A stretch of DNA of 64,000 nt from Pardosa pseudoannulata (lineage: Eukaryota > Arthropoda > Arachnida > Araneae > Lycosidae): positions 29,406,731 through 29,470,730 of the forward strand of contig CM063499.1 of the NCBI GenBank assembly GCA_032207245.1, written 5' to 3'. Positions 51,717-63,685 of this stretch are shown piece by piece. The translations under genes were made by a program, and so were the position numbers. Numbering within the stretch: the stretch's first letter is position 1; every line of letters begins with the position of its first letter. The notes beneath the pieces were generated by a model, which worked only from the letters and a program-made list of their open reading frames with translations, did no database searches and was not told the DNA's origin.

Positions 51717-53542
51717 TCTATCTATATATATATAAATGAATTTGTGTCTGTCTGCCTGTATTCGATAGACTCAAAAACCATACATCCAATCGCCGTGAAA
51801 ATTTGGGAAATTATTAGGTATATCCCTAGGAAGGTTTTTGTAAATTTTTGACTTTTGAAATCCATTCCTTCCCCCTTTTTCGAGCGTTTCATGTCATTAT
51901 TCCAAGCATTATTTTCCCCAGTTAACCCAAACGATTAACTGTTAAATTTATTGCATCATAACCAAGTGAAAGAAGCAATATTTTTAGCAATGTGACATCA
52001 TTCAATTAATCCCATGTAATTGTTTTAAGCGCAGTTTTCCTCGGTTAAAAGCAGGAGATTAAAAATTTTCAATTAATAGCATAATGAATAGGTGAAAATG
52101 ATATTTTTTATCATTATGACGTCATTCCTTTAAATATCTCATTTATTCATTTCTTACTTTATATTATTTAAACATCGTCTGCGTTTATCAATTCGATTTG
52201 AAATTTAGATATCAAGGGATTCACTTTCATTTCTATGTGACGCAAATTATAGCATTTTTATATAAGAACTAATTTTAAATTTAATTCTTGGTTAATTTTT
52301 ACGTTACAATGAAATGTCTATCAACGATATTCTAACAACAAGAAGTACAAATTTCAGTGACTCTTGTGGGTAAATAAAAACCTATCATTTTATATAGTTA
52401 TCTTTATATTACATATGGTTGTCAATATGAATATGTGTTTATATTTCATACAAAACCATTTGGTTTGTCATAAATTTCCTTAATTTTGGACAACATTTAA
52501 TAATACCAACAAAATTAGCACTGTTGCTGTCAAAACCTCTGCTTCCTATTCTACCACATAATATGGCAAGATCTATTAAAGTTGCTAATCAACGTACAGT
52601 TGTAATACAGTAATGTAATTTAGGGTTAAACTTATATTTTACCATAAAAATGGTTTGAGCAAATTTGATATAAGACACAAATTCGTTTCATATTTAATCG
52701 CTAGTATGTAAACTTATATTTTGTTATTTTTATTTCTTGATATTAAGAACAATTTCCATTTGTATGTGTGTTTTTTTATAAAAATCTACCCGATAAGTCA
52801 TAGAGTAACTAACTTTGGTCAGAAATCCTTGATACCTCCAAATGAACATATTCCATATTAATACATCTTCTGTCCTCCCTAGCATGGGACAAGATAATAT
52901 AACAAAAAAGATTTTTCGTATAGTTGGCTGTTATTGTATATCTAGAGTACCTCAAAATAATTTATTGGCTTCAAAAGATGGAAAGAAGCATTCTCGCCAA
53001 TATAAGTTTTCAACCAAAGTAAATTTATGACAAGGGAATTATATTTCAGCCGAAACAAAATATAATTGAGCTTTGATTATCTGATACTATCGGTATGGAA
53101 GCGGATCACGTTATTGAAAAATCTGGCTAATTGGACAACTTTATAAACCGTCTATGGTTTTATGTAACTACCTCCACACATTTTCCGCGATATTGGCAGT
53201 TGTAGCATTGCATATTTTTAGCATATTAGAAATGGCCTGCATAGAAAATAATGTTTAACACCTTTTTATTTTCTACGAAACTGGAAAAAGAAGGTTGGAT
53301 AGACAAAATCCAAGAAGAACCCTTGCAAGGATTGTGTAAAATAGAATAGATAAAAGTCTTAATGACAATTGTGAAAGCACTATACTCTAATTCGCCATGT
53401 TTGCTTTTGTATTGGTCTGGTCTAACATAGAGATTTATTAAAATTGTGTAGAATAGAAATAGACTGATCATTTTGGTTTTTAGTCATAATTGAAGTTGAT
53501 TGCGAACAGTACTGAAAATAAAGATTTTCGTGGGAAAAATTT

Positions 53543-53660
53543 TTGGTTTGTTTTGGAGCTCTATGATTTACTGCTTTGCCACGTTATTATTGGCTAACGA
53601 GACCAGTATCCTCTGCTTGAAATCGGTTCCGAACGGCTACGAGCATCCACACCCATTCAA
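53543..53660 (-). mobile_element. SINE family A fragment (body only)
   Basis: Plus-strand words TTTGGTTTGTTTTGGAGC, GGCTAACGAGACCAGTATC and GGTTCCGAACGGCTACGAGC match the body and tail of the SINE at 36828-37004 in the same orientation. The tRNA-like head is missing. Confidence 0.6.
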
Positions 53661-53845
53661 CCATGATTCGGAAAAAAAATTTTGCATGAGGCGAAAGCGA
53701 CGCTTGATCCTTGATCATTTCGGAGAATTGGACAATGGTTGATCAGCTTCCGGGTAGTCCAGAATGTTTAGTGAGCAGGAGAACTTCTTTGAAACTATTG
53801 TCAAATTTTCGCATTCATATTTTGCACACGCTTTCACACCTTATT

Positions 53846-54309
53846 GAGGCCTGACTAAAGAACTGGCTCTCCCCGCCAACTTGGCGATAATGGTTTAAGT
53901 AGGGTCGCCCAACATTTTCACTTGATCTCACCGGGTCCAAACAATCTGTATCTATATTATAATTTATATGATATTTGCATCCAACTCTCCTTGTGTAAGT
54001 AACTCTTTTCTTATATATTAAAAGTTCGCAGTGCTTAAAAAAATAGATCTAACAAATCATTAATGGTTCACTATGGCTGATTTTTAATCATTTGGAGCTG
54101 TTGCGTTTGTAAACTGTTAAGGGATTCATTGCCGATAAATATAAATGTCCGGTTTTCAAGTCGTTTTCTTTAATTAAGAGTATATAATTCTATTACGATG
54201 GCGCACTGTGCATTCATTAAAGTCGCCAGAAAAAGCAAGAAATACAATGTTTGGATGGATTACCTTTGTGTTTTAGTAAATGTCGCCAATATTTTCGCCA
54301 ATTTTGCCA
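53846..54309 (+). repeat. inverted duplicate arm, left copy
   Basis: About 460 bp that reappears in inverse orientation at 57618-58085. Shared words include CCCCGCCAACTTGGCGATAA, GGTTCACTATGGCT (57.8 kb: AGCCATAGTGAACC), GTTTACAAAC/CAGTTTACAAAG, ATTAAAGTCGCC and TGTGTTTTAGTAAA. It lies near the 3' end of the Helitron. Confidence 0.75.
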
Positions 54310-54544
54310 ACGAGAACCGAATTCTTAAGTAGTCCCCTTATTGATGTACAACTCAGGTTTAATGGAAACTGAAGTATAAAAGCTGAATGTTGTTATAATA
54401 CGCTTATGATAGATATGTATAAATATGCCAATGACTCGGACTGTACCTTGCAGAATTTAGAGAGTTATGCACGAAAAAAAAATCTTTGTTTAAAAGTAAT
54501 ATATTAAGTTCACCGTAACGAATCACGGGCGGCACACTTGCTAG

Positions 54545-55340
54545 TTGTCAATAAATGAAGTATCTCTCACCCTTGTCTGTACTTGGCAAGATTGAACCAC
54601 AAGTATCTGATTCAATTCAAGCCACTGGCTTCATTTTGCGATGCCGCGGACCTTTGATCTTGGAATTAGATGTTTGTTTCGCCAAAGTACATTCTTCATA
54701 AAATTTATTTATGTATTTAATTTTGTACTTGATTTCCAGAGTATCTTAATCTATTATGCCATAGCTTATTTTTCGTTTTGGCGGTTAAAATTTCACTCTT
54801 GATTGGTTCAAGTTGACTCGCAAATACACATTTTCCGTTGAGAGATGCCAATTCCAAACATTCATTTCAAGTTTTTAAAAGCATTTCATCATTTCTAAAA
54901 AATTACACTAAGACCAGCTTTTACTATATATTTGACCGATATAAGTTTCCCTTTCAATTCAGGAATAAACAACGCATTTTTCAAATCTATTCTAATTCTA
55001 TTGAGCTTCCCAGAAATGGTTCCAAATACTTTCAATATTCAAAACACCACGCCAAAATTTGCTTTAACTCAGAAAACCAGCTAATTCTGCTACTTATGGG
55101 AGATGCTGCTCCTGGGTCTAATAAAAACTCGTCCTTGTTATTTTCAACTGTCATATATGTAAAATCAGCTGTTTCTTTTGTATCCCGGTTTCAAAATTCC
55201 AAACCCTCAAGTACACGTAGAACAAACATACTTGGCGAAGGAGAGATGGAGCCAAGTTATTTGGCGAAAAAGAGATCTATTCAGCGCATTAGCTTTAGCA
55301 TTAATTCTTGCTTACAGTGTATCCGTAGCAGTAAATTGTG
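54545..55340 (-). pseudogene. Ty1/copia pol, upstream part (protease, integrase start)
   Basis: Minus strand. Protease-like DEFLLDPGAASPISSRISWF (about 55135-55075) has Asp-Pro-Gly where the catalytic triad is normally Asp-Ser-Gly. Then come LKNALFIPELKGKLISVKYI (about 54985-54925), NKLWHNRLRYSGN of the pre-integrase zinc region (about 54760) and the start of the integrase core up to the Helitron at 54544. Frames are broken. A long plus-strand open frame over the same bases (54838-55455) is only the opposite-strand shadow running into the AT repeat. Confidence 0.82.

Positions 55341-55802
<462 letters not shown>

Positions 55803-55872
<70 letters not shown>
55803..55872. repeat. (AT)n microsatellite
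   Basis: About 70 bp of AT dinucleotides. Confidence 0.96.
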
Positions 55873-55875
<3 letters not shown>

Positions 55876-56034
55876 ATGAGACGGACTTCTCAATGGGTGG
55901 TTGCAGTCATGGCCATAAAAATGATACCGTTTCAGCTAAAGACCTTTATTAAGATAACGTTGAAGGACGGGTTCCCACTTCATCATGGGGACAGGACAAA
56001 CTGAAGGGTCAGCTAGCATGAAGTTCTATGTACA

Positions 56035-56742
<708 letters not shown>

Positions 56743-57617
56743 ATATATATATAATATATATATATATATATGTGTATGTATAATAAGAATGCCTATAACT
56801 CCAAATTAAATATATGCAAAGTAGTAAAATTTTCAATCTTTGATTTTGTTGAACTTCAGTAAATTCTTAGGAACCTTGGTACTTTTCCATTATCCCGTCG
56901 CAGACAATAAAGTCTGCAGTAATGATGCAAACAACGCCAATAGGAATATCGTTGCTGGTAACCTTTTGCGGCCACATTTTCAAAGCAAGTCGAGGCTATT
57001 TTTTCTTTTTTTTTTTATCGATCACGTCTTTTTCCTCTTAACACGAAAAATTAACTCAAAAAGCAATGAAGACTTCTACCGTATCACAGTCGACATATGT
57101 CACTGGTGACTTCGGCGTCATAATGACGTCAGAAATTGCCAGAGATCGTACCAAAAACTAACCTCTTTGATATCATTATGATGCAGAAGTCACCAGTGAC
57201 ATACGTCGACCGTAATATGGTAAAAACCAAAAATTTGGGATTTGCCCAAATCAGAGGAAAAAGTGGTCAGATTCTTTCAAGAGAAAGGCGTTTTGACTGG
57301 AATCGCAACTTGTGATAAAAATCATGAAATGAAATTGTATGTCGGAGATGAAATTCAATGTCTCTGCAACCTTTCATCTTGTCGTCGTAAAAAAAAATAT
57401 CCGTAAAGGCACATGGTTTCAGACATCGAAACTGAGCTTTTTGAAGTGTTATTTTCTTATGCAGTTAAAATTTTTTGAATCATTTATTAACGTTCTATCA
57501 TGTGTATAGATCAAAATCAAGGTAACTGGTTTTTACACCGTTATCATGGTAAAGTACCTGAAAGTTTACAAATGTGTCGTAAGGCAATACTTCAGAATAG
57601 GGTGTTTGGTGGAATAG
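56743..57617. other. non-coding stretch with a 50-bp-arm hairpin
   Basis: A short AT repeat, then mixed DNA without a convincing gene. It contains a strong imperfect hairpin at 57077-57222. Confidence 0.5.
57077..57222. repeat. imperfect hairpin, 50-nt arms
   Basis: Arms 57077-57126 and 57173-57222 match at 44 of 50 positions and share CATAATGA and GTATGTCACTGGTGACTTC-like words. The spacer is 46 nt. No terminal or target-site signature is obvious. Confidence 0.85.
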
Positions 57618-58085
57618 GGTCAAAATTTAGTGAAATTATTGGTGATGTTTACTAAAACACAAAGTTATTCCATTCCAACATTGTACTTCTTGCTTTTTTT
57701 TTTGGCGACTTTAATGGAGGCGGAGTGCACCATTTTAATAGGTCTATGTACTCTTACTTAATAAACCAAATGGATTCAAAAACCTGGTATTTATATTTAT
57801 AGGCAATTAATCCCTCAACAGTTTACAAAGCCAACAGCTCCAAATTATAACAATTAGCCATAGTGAACCATTAATGGTTTACTATATCTAATTTTTTAAG
57901 CATCACGCGTATTTAATATGTATGAAAAGGGTTGCAAAAGGAGAGCTGGATACCAGTATAATATAAATCAAAATATTGATGCAGATTGTTTGAGTACGAT
58001 GAGATCAGGATAAAATGTTAAACTACCATGCTTAGTGCTTTATCGCCAAGTTGGCGGGGACACCCTGTTCTGATGTCAAACCCTG
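57618..58085 (-). repeat. inverted duplicate arm, right copy
   Basis: Inverse of 53846-54309, about 470 bp with moderate divergence. It may be the 3' portion of a second, otherwise lost, element of the same Helitron family. Confidence 0.75.
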
Positions 58086-58134
58086 TCGTAATAAAGGGAA
58101 AATATAGTGTCACTTGTTTTGTTCTTTGTTGGTG

Positions 58135-58137
<3 letters not shown>

Positions 58138-58205
<68 letters not shown>
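58138..58205. repeat. (AT)n microsatellite
   Basis: About 68 bp of AT dinucleotides. Confidence 0.96.
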
Positions 58206-58208
<3 letters not shown>

Positions 58209-58423
58209 TATTTTTAGTTTATCTTAATATAGTTTATGCGCAGAAAAGACAAGATTTTAGAACAGCGTTTTGAGAGTTTTATTTGTGTGACGAATCTTTC
58301 CTGCTCTTTGACGAGAAAGAGTTTACAACGGGGAAAAAAGGACTGGCTGGATAAAAGCTTTAGCCAATTGCGAATTAATTCTCTGATCACAGGTTGACGA
58401 TTTCGTGGTTATAAAAACTGTTA

Positions 58424-59638
58424 TACACTGTCTACCAATAAGTACTTGGACATCTATGCAAATGACGATATCTACGGTCCTGAGGTACATCACGGCCTCC
58501 GCCGGAATACGTCGTGTGGGAAACAGCATCGGCATTAGTCGCATGCAAGATGCTGCGAAGTTCGGAGCTGTCTGATTTCGAGAAAGGTATAATATCCCGG
58601 GTATCACAAATGTGGCCGATCCTTAAGGGACATATCTAGCGATCTGAAGTACCCAAAATTGACAGTGGCCTATATGATTAAGAAGTGGAAGGGGAGCGGT
58701 GATTGTCGGAATGTGCCCCGAGTCGGCAGACCAACGAAACTGGGAGACAGAGACCGACGAGTGCTGTCCAGAGAAATTCAGAAGAACCGCATCTCAACCG
58801 ATGGCCCTCGTCCGCGAGGAGTTTCAACAGGCATCCGATAGTATTGTTTTAATGAATAGCATCCGTAAGGAAGCACACTTGCTTGGTTTTCATGGTCGTG
58901 CTGCTGCCCATAAATCTTTGATCACTAAGTCCAACTGCGCTGCTCGATTAATGTGGTGCAAAGCACATCGAAATTGGACCGTAGAGCAGTGGAAAAGGGT
59001 TCTTTGGGGCGACGAATCAAGGTTCACCATTTACAGTTCGAATGGCAGGGTATGGGTCTGCGTCTGTCTGGAGAACGTCTCTTTCCAGAATGCATTGTGC
59101 CAACAGTCAAGTTCGGCGGCTGGGGGTGTTTCTTCTGGTACAGACTGGGATCCTTGGTTCCCATTCATGATAAGCTCAACGCCGATACCTACTGCACTAT
59201 TTTGGATGACAATGTGCTTCCTACGTTGTGGCAGTTTTACGGGTTGGACCCCTGTTACTTTCAGGACGACAATGCCAGTTGTCATGTTTCGAGGTTAACC
59301 AAGGCTTGGTATGGTGCCAATGGAGTTCATCGAATGGACTAGCCTGCCCAGAGCCCAGACATAAACCCTATCCAGAACCTCTGGGACGAGTTGAATCGCC
59401 GAATTAAGGGGTGCACTACCCGTTCCTTCACCGAATCGGTGAAGGAACTTGTATGTCTACTCCAAGCCGAGTGAAAGACAATACCACTAGCTGTAATACA
59501 AAGACTTGTGGAAAGTATGTCCAGGAGGGTTCACGCTGTAATTGCCTCTCGTGGAGGCTCTACCAACTATTGATTTTGAATAAAGCTAGTTTTCCTTTTC
59601 TATCACAGGTGTCCAAATACTTATTGGTAGACAGTGTA
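58424..59638 (+). mobile_element. Tc1-like transposon, inactive
   Basis: Inverted ends TACACTGTCTACCAATAAGT with TA duplications on each side (58422-58423, 59639-59640); 1215 bp. The transposase shows the N-terminal DNA-binding part (SGDCRNVPRVGRPTKL near 58690-58740) and the DD34E catalytic blocks WGDESRFT and QDDNASCH. The block normally NPIE reads NPIQ, so the catalytic Glu is Gln (59373-59375). Frame changes near 58800 and 59030 and a stop at 59340-59342 also break it. A full-length but dead copy. Confidence 0.93.
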
Positions 59639-59786
59639 TAATTAGTGCTGGACCTATAAAGAATTTCAACTTGGTGACATACGGCTCTTAGAAAGTTTAC
59701 TGGGGTTTAGAATTAGCATAGGATTTTCGTCACGGGACATGAAAAGTTTATATTTTAAGTATGGAATTGCCCGGGGTTATTCTCTG

Positions 59787-60102
59787 GGTAGGGTTATGCT
59801 TGATAGAAAAAGCGAGTTTTCCATTCAGTCTTAGAATTTTTATCCATAATACCTTATGTAGTTACTGGATGTAAGATGAAAGTAAGTAATTAAATATATT
59901 ATTTCCAAAATTACAGAATGTAAGTATAATTAAAATTGGTTACTGGTAGGGTTATGCTTGATAGAAAAAGCGAGTTTTCCATTCAGTCTTAGAATTTTTA
60001 TCCATAATACCTTATGTAGTTACTGGATGTAAGATGAAAGTAAGTAATTAAATATATTATTTCCAAAATTACAGAATGTAAGTATAATTAAAATTGGTTA
60101 CT
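59787..60102. repeat. 158-bp tandem duplication
   Basis: Units 59787-59944 and 59945-60102 begin GGTAGGGTTATGCTTGATAG and appear identical by eye. This is either a very recent duplication or an assembly artefact. Confidence 0.9.
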
Positions 60103-60137
60103 TGGGTTAAAGTTCCGCACCCCCAAATGAGTACACT

Positions 60138-60223
60138 TTTATATACATATATGTATATATATACATATGTATATATACATGTATATGTATATATATATAC
60201 ATGCATACATATATATGTATATA
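60138..60223. repeat. AT-rich TATATG-type microsatellite
   Basis: Interrupted TA/TATG/CATA repeats leading into the tail of the SINE. Confidence 0.9.
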
Positions 60224-60497
60224 AAACTAAACTCCTTGGCGCAACAGCCCCTAGTGGGCCAGGGACTACGGTGCCAATCTTCGTTTTCTAGACCAAAGGC
60301 CCTGGGGTGCGAAGCACATATTCCGGTTAGGTGGTCAGCCTTACGCAGAACCCCCAGTGTTTAGTTCCCAAGTATGCTTGGTCCTCAGTTTCTCTACCCA
60401 CTGAAGGGATGAAAGGTTGGGTCAACCTGGCCCAGCCCGGGGAATCGAACCTGTGGCGTGGGAACGCGAAGCGCTACACCAACGCCACTGGGCTTCA
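60224..60497 (-). mobile_element. tRNA-derived SINE, family B, copy 2
   Basis: The minus strand matches 56459-56742 along its length: box B-like GGTTCGATTCCCC, the CCTTTCATCCCTTCAGTGGG block and an (AAACT/CTAAA)n tail. Like copy 1 it lies between TA-type microsatellites. Confidence 0.85.
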
Positions 60498-60623
60498 TAT
60501 ATGTATATATATATATATATACATACATATATATGTGTGTGTATATATGTATATACGTATATATACATATATATATATATATGTATATGTATATATATAT
60601 TATAGTGTGTGTGTATGTATGTA

Positions 60624-60691
<68 letters not shown>

Positions 60692-60722
60692 TATACATAT
60701 AGACACACTCACACTCTCACAC
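60498..60722. repeat. compound TA/TG microsatellite
   Basis: About 225 bp of TA, TATG and TGTG tracts. Open frames read through it in several phases are artefacts. Confidence 0.95.
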
Positions 60723-61077
60723 CCTAAAACTGATGGAAACGTCAGTAGTTGATTGTTTTTCGAGTTGTTTGGGAGAACATTCCTTTATCGATTTCTTTAT
60801 TTTTATATCAGTTTGTGAATTCCAACAGGTGTGCGTCTTCTCCCGGATGAAATAAAGAAAGGATAATTCAGGGTTTCGTGGGCACGTCAGCATGGAATGA
60901 CGCAGCCGTGCAATGTCGAACGCGATACAGAGTTATAGAGATTTCGTATCTGAGACCTGTTTCACTTAACCATACACACAAAATGTCTATGTTAATATAC
61001 ATTCATCTATATTTAAGGATATTTTAACAGAAGCTGACAAAAACCAAGAATTTCTTAATTGCCTGAGCCAAGCCCTC
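60723..61077. other. unassigned stretch
   Basis: About 355 bp of mixed DNA without an open frame or recognisable repeat. Confidence 0.5.
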
Positions 61078-61685
61078 TATACTATAGTATATTATAATAG
61101 AGTATATATAGTATAGTATAGTATAGTATAGTATAGTATAGTAGAATAAAGTAGAGTATTGTATAATAGAAGTATAATATAGTAGAGTATAGTATAATAT
61201 AGTAAAGTAGAGTAGAGTAGAGTACAGTATAGTAAGTGTATTATAGTAGATTATATGTACTATAGTAATGAATAATATAATATAGTGTAATACATTATAG
61301 TATAGTCTAATAGAGTAGAGTATAATGTAGTATAATATAGTCGAGTATAGTATAATAAGTATATTATAACAGAGTATAGTATAATATAGTAGAGTATTGT
61401 ATAGTAATACAGTATAGTATAGTCTAATAGAGTAGAGTATAATGTAGTATAATATAGTATAGTATAGTATAGTATAGTATAGTAAAGTAGAGTAGAGTAG
61501 AGTAGAGTACAGTACAGTATAGTGTAGTATAGTATAGTAGAGAATAGTAGAGTAGAATAGAGTATAATATAGCATAGTATAGTATATATTACACTATAGT
61601 AGAGAGGAGTAGAGTAGAATAAAATATAATATAGCATAGTATAGTTTATTATAGAATAGTAGAGGATATATAGTATAGTGTAATA
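61078..61685. repeat. TAGTA-type satellite-like array
   Basis: About 600 bp of degenerate five-base units (TATAG/TAGAG/TAAAG), best preserved at 61106-61140 and 61448-61480. The open frames across it encode only Tyr/Thr/Leu/Ser repeats and are artefacts. Confidence 0.95.
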
Positions 61686-62479
61686 CAAGGCACCGTAGAG
61701 AAAATATAAACAAGCAAGCGATAGAAGTGATGTCCAAGAGCCTTGACATAAAAACTACTTTACAGGCTTCTTCTCATTCAATTTCTTCATTCCTGTTTAA
61801 AGTTGTGATTGGATTTTGTTTTTTAAATTATCAATTCCATAGATTTCAGGTATGGATTTTTAAAAATTCCTTGCAGATTATATACTTGAGGTAAATGCTA
61901 ATATCCACAATGTTTAAGTTAATTTTGTATCATGTTCTAGATTAAATTTCCTGTTAAACAGATAGTTGCAAATGGCGTTGAACATTAGTTCGACCGAGTT
62001 TGCATCATTCTTTACAGCAGATGATCATTTGTAGTTCTCGCGCTGTGATGTTACTACGCCAAGATTTCGCCAATATAAATTAAAACAGCAGCAGTTGATC
62101 ACACAAACGGTGACTCCTGTAAGAAGGTTTCTTTGTTGCTTTTGGCGAGATCATTCGGGTTTTAACCGTCGAGTGCGCCTTCCCTGGTTTGGGTCAAGGT
62201 CTCTAGTTCAGATATAGCTCGGAATTTATGTACATATGTACGCAAGCTATAGATTAGATATTGGCTACAGGTTAGGGAGAAAATCGGAGGAGAAATGTAG
62301 ATTATTAGGTTGCTTGAGTTTGAGACCAAGTGGAAATGATACAAAATAAAATAAAAATATATGTAAAAGAAGAGCACGTTGCAAAAGATATGTTCAAGTT
62401 AAAAAAGTTACATGATACAGTGATACAAATAGAAGAGAAATAAAAGAGAGGAGTTAGAAGTTATAAGTAAAAGGCCCTT
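61686..62479. other. unassigned stretch
   Basis: About 800 bp of moderately AT-rich DNA. I see no gene or known repeat. Confidence 0.5.
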
Positions 62480-62807
62480 AACACCTGGGTCAATATCTCA
62501 GTCAAAATCTCTATGAAAATGTCTAAGAAAATCTGCCTCAGATATCGTGCATCTCTTTTTTGATCCGGAATTTCCTAAATTGGCCTCTAGGGCAGTATAT
62601 AGCTTTAAGTATACCTCTTCCCTTAGGGCATGAACTGTAGCCACAGCGGTCAATTTAGATTAGGGTTTATAAAGGGGAAAGTAAAGAGACACGGGGATTT
62701 TTGACCTTGACTTTAGATTTGAAAACCCCTGAGAATTTTCTCGAGACATCTTTGGGATTTAATAAAAAAAAACCTACATTAGTTTCTCGATCTAGTTTAC
62801 TTTTCCT

Positions 62808-62812
<5 letters not shown>
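62480..62812 (+). repeat. repeat E, copy 2, with microsatellite tail
   Basis: Matches 56035-56300 and continues ~70 bp further (TCTCGAGACATCTTTGGG, TTTCTCGATCTAG) before ending in TTTTCCTTAC and an (AT)n tract. Copy 1 lacks this last part. Confidence 0.7.

Positions 62813-62842
<30 letters not shown>
62813..62842. repeat. (AT)n microsatellite
   Basis: About 30 bp of AT dinucleotides forming the tail of repeat E copy 2. Confidence 0.9.
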
Positions 62843-62845
<3 letters not shown>

Positions 62846-63685
62846 CATGCGTATATAAATCTATATATGTGCGTATGTGCATGTGTGCGTGCAGTGTCCT
62901 AAAAATTTAACGTAAGCGCATCTAAACTATTTTCTCCAATTTTAAATTCATATCGTTGTGAAGAAAACAACCACATAACAAGAATGCAGTCTCTTCCATT
63001 TTCCTAATAAGGAAATTTTACATTTCAATTATTATTCGCTTGTCTCTTTCCAATCTCACAAGATTTGCATTATACAGCGGGAACCTGAGCTCTGATTTTG
63101 CAATTTTGAGTGATTAACTGACTCTCTAACAAACCTCAGAAATGCTGAATTTGCAAAATTTCTTGAGAAAATGCATTCGCAAACATAGAATGAAATGTTT
63201 GGCGCGCCTTACAATGCTGCGGGGAGGGAATATTCGAAGGGCAAAAATTGCTGAGCGGAGGGAGTGCGCAATAGCCCATGAACAAAAGTTGCTAGTGAGT
63301 CCCTAGACGCTTGTGGTTTGGTAGAGCGAGCATGGATGAGCTTGCTGTGAGATGTAAAAAATTGTATATAGTCCGTACATAGAAATAAATCCTTCGTCTT
63401 TAGTATCTGGATTTGTTCTACGTGTCGTAACTATGAGGTCATCTTAAAACCACCACTCGACAAAAAATATCTGTTCTAGAGCTGTGACGTTACAGCAATG
63501 AAAGCTTTTTCATGAACCACCACTTGGTGACTGGTGGCGGAGAAAGTTCGGTAAATTACGTCATAGTGCTCACAGCAAGAGTGTGCAACCAGTGCCTTCC
63601 CCAACGGACAGTTCAATCTAGACGATCTAAGAAACAGCCCATGAGGAGACAAAAATCTTTTGTCTTATACATAACCAACACATTT
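62843..63685. other. non-coding stretch, possible LTR-like segment
   Basis: Mixed-composition DNA. The part around 63200-63440 is CpG-richer and contains an AATAAA at 63383, which could be an old solo LTR, but I found neither TG/CA ends nor a target duplication. The plus-strand open frame at 63512-63769 mostly overlies the reverse of the LINE end and is not supported. Confidence 0.35.

Larger units (their letters stand above)
51717..54544 (+). mobile_element. 2.8 kb Helitron inserted in copia integrase
   Basis: It starts TCTATCTATATATATATAAA followed by a GTGTCTGTCTGCCTG word typical of arthropod Helitron 5' ends, and ends ...GGCGGCACACTTGCTAG before T. The flanks are A and T. The copia integrase reading frame on either side rejoins exactly if 51717-54544 is removed, which fixes both ends. 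The 3' hairpin is weak. No Rep/helicase coding was recognised. It contains a SINE fragment (53543-53660) and a segment repeated in inverse at 57618-58085. Confidence 0.85.

Noticed and set aside
56840..57109. Plus-strand open frame of 89 codons
   Set aside because: No recognisable domain, no splice or codon evidence, and its end falls into the left arm of the 57077-57222 hairpin.
60331..60727. Five overlapping open frames rich in Tyr and Ile
   Set aside because: Microsatellite and SINE translations; no codon structure independent of the repeat.
61024..61688. Two long minus-strand open frames of Tyr/Leu/Ser repeats
   Set aside because: They are products of the TAGTA-type array, open because the unit lacks stops in that frame.
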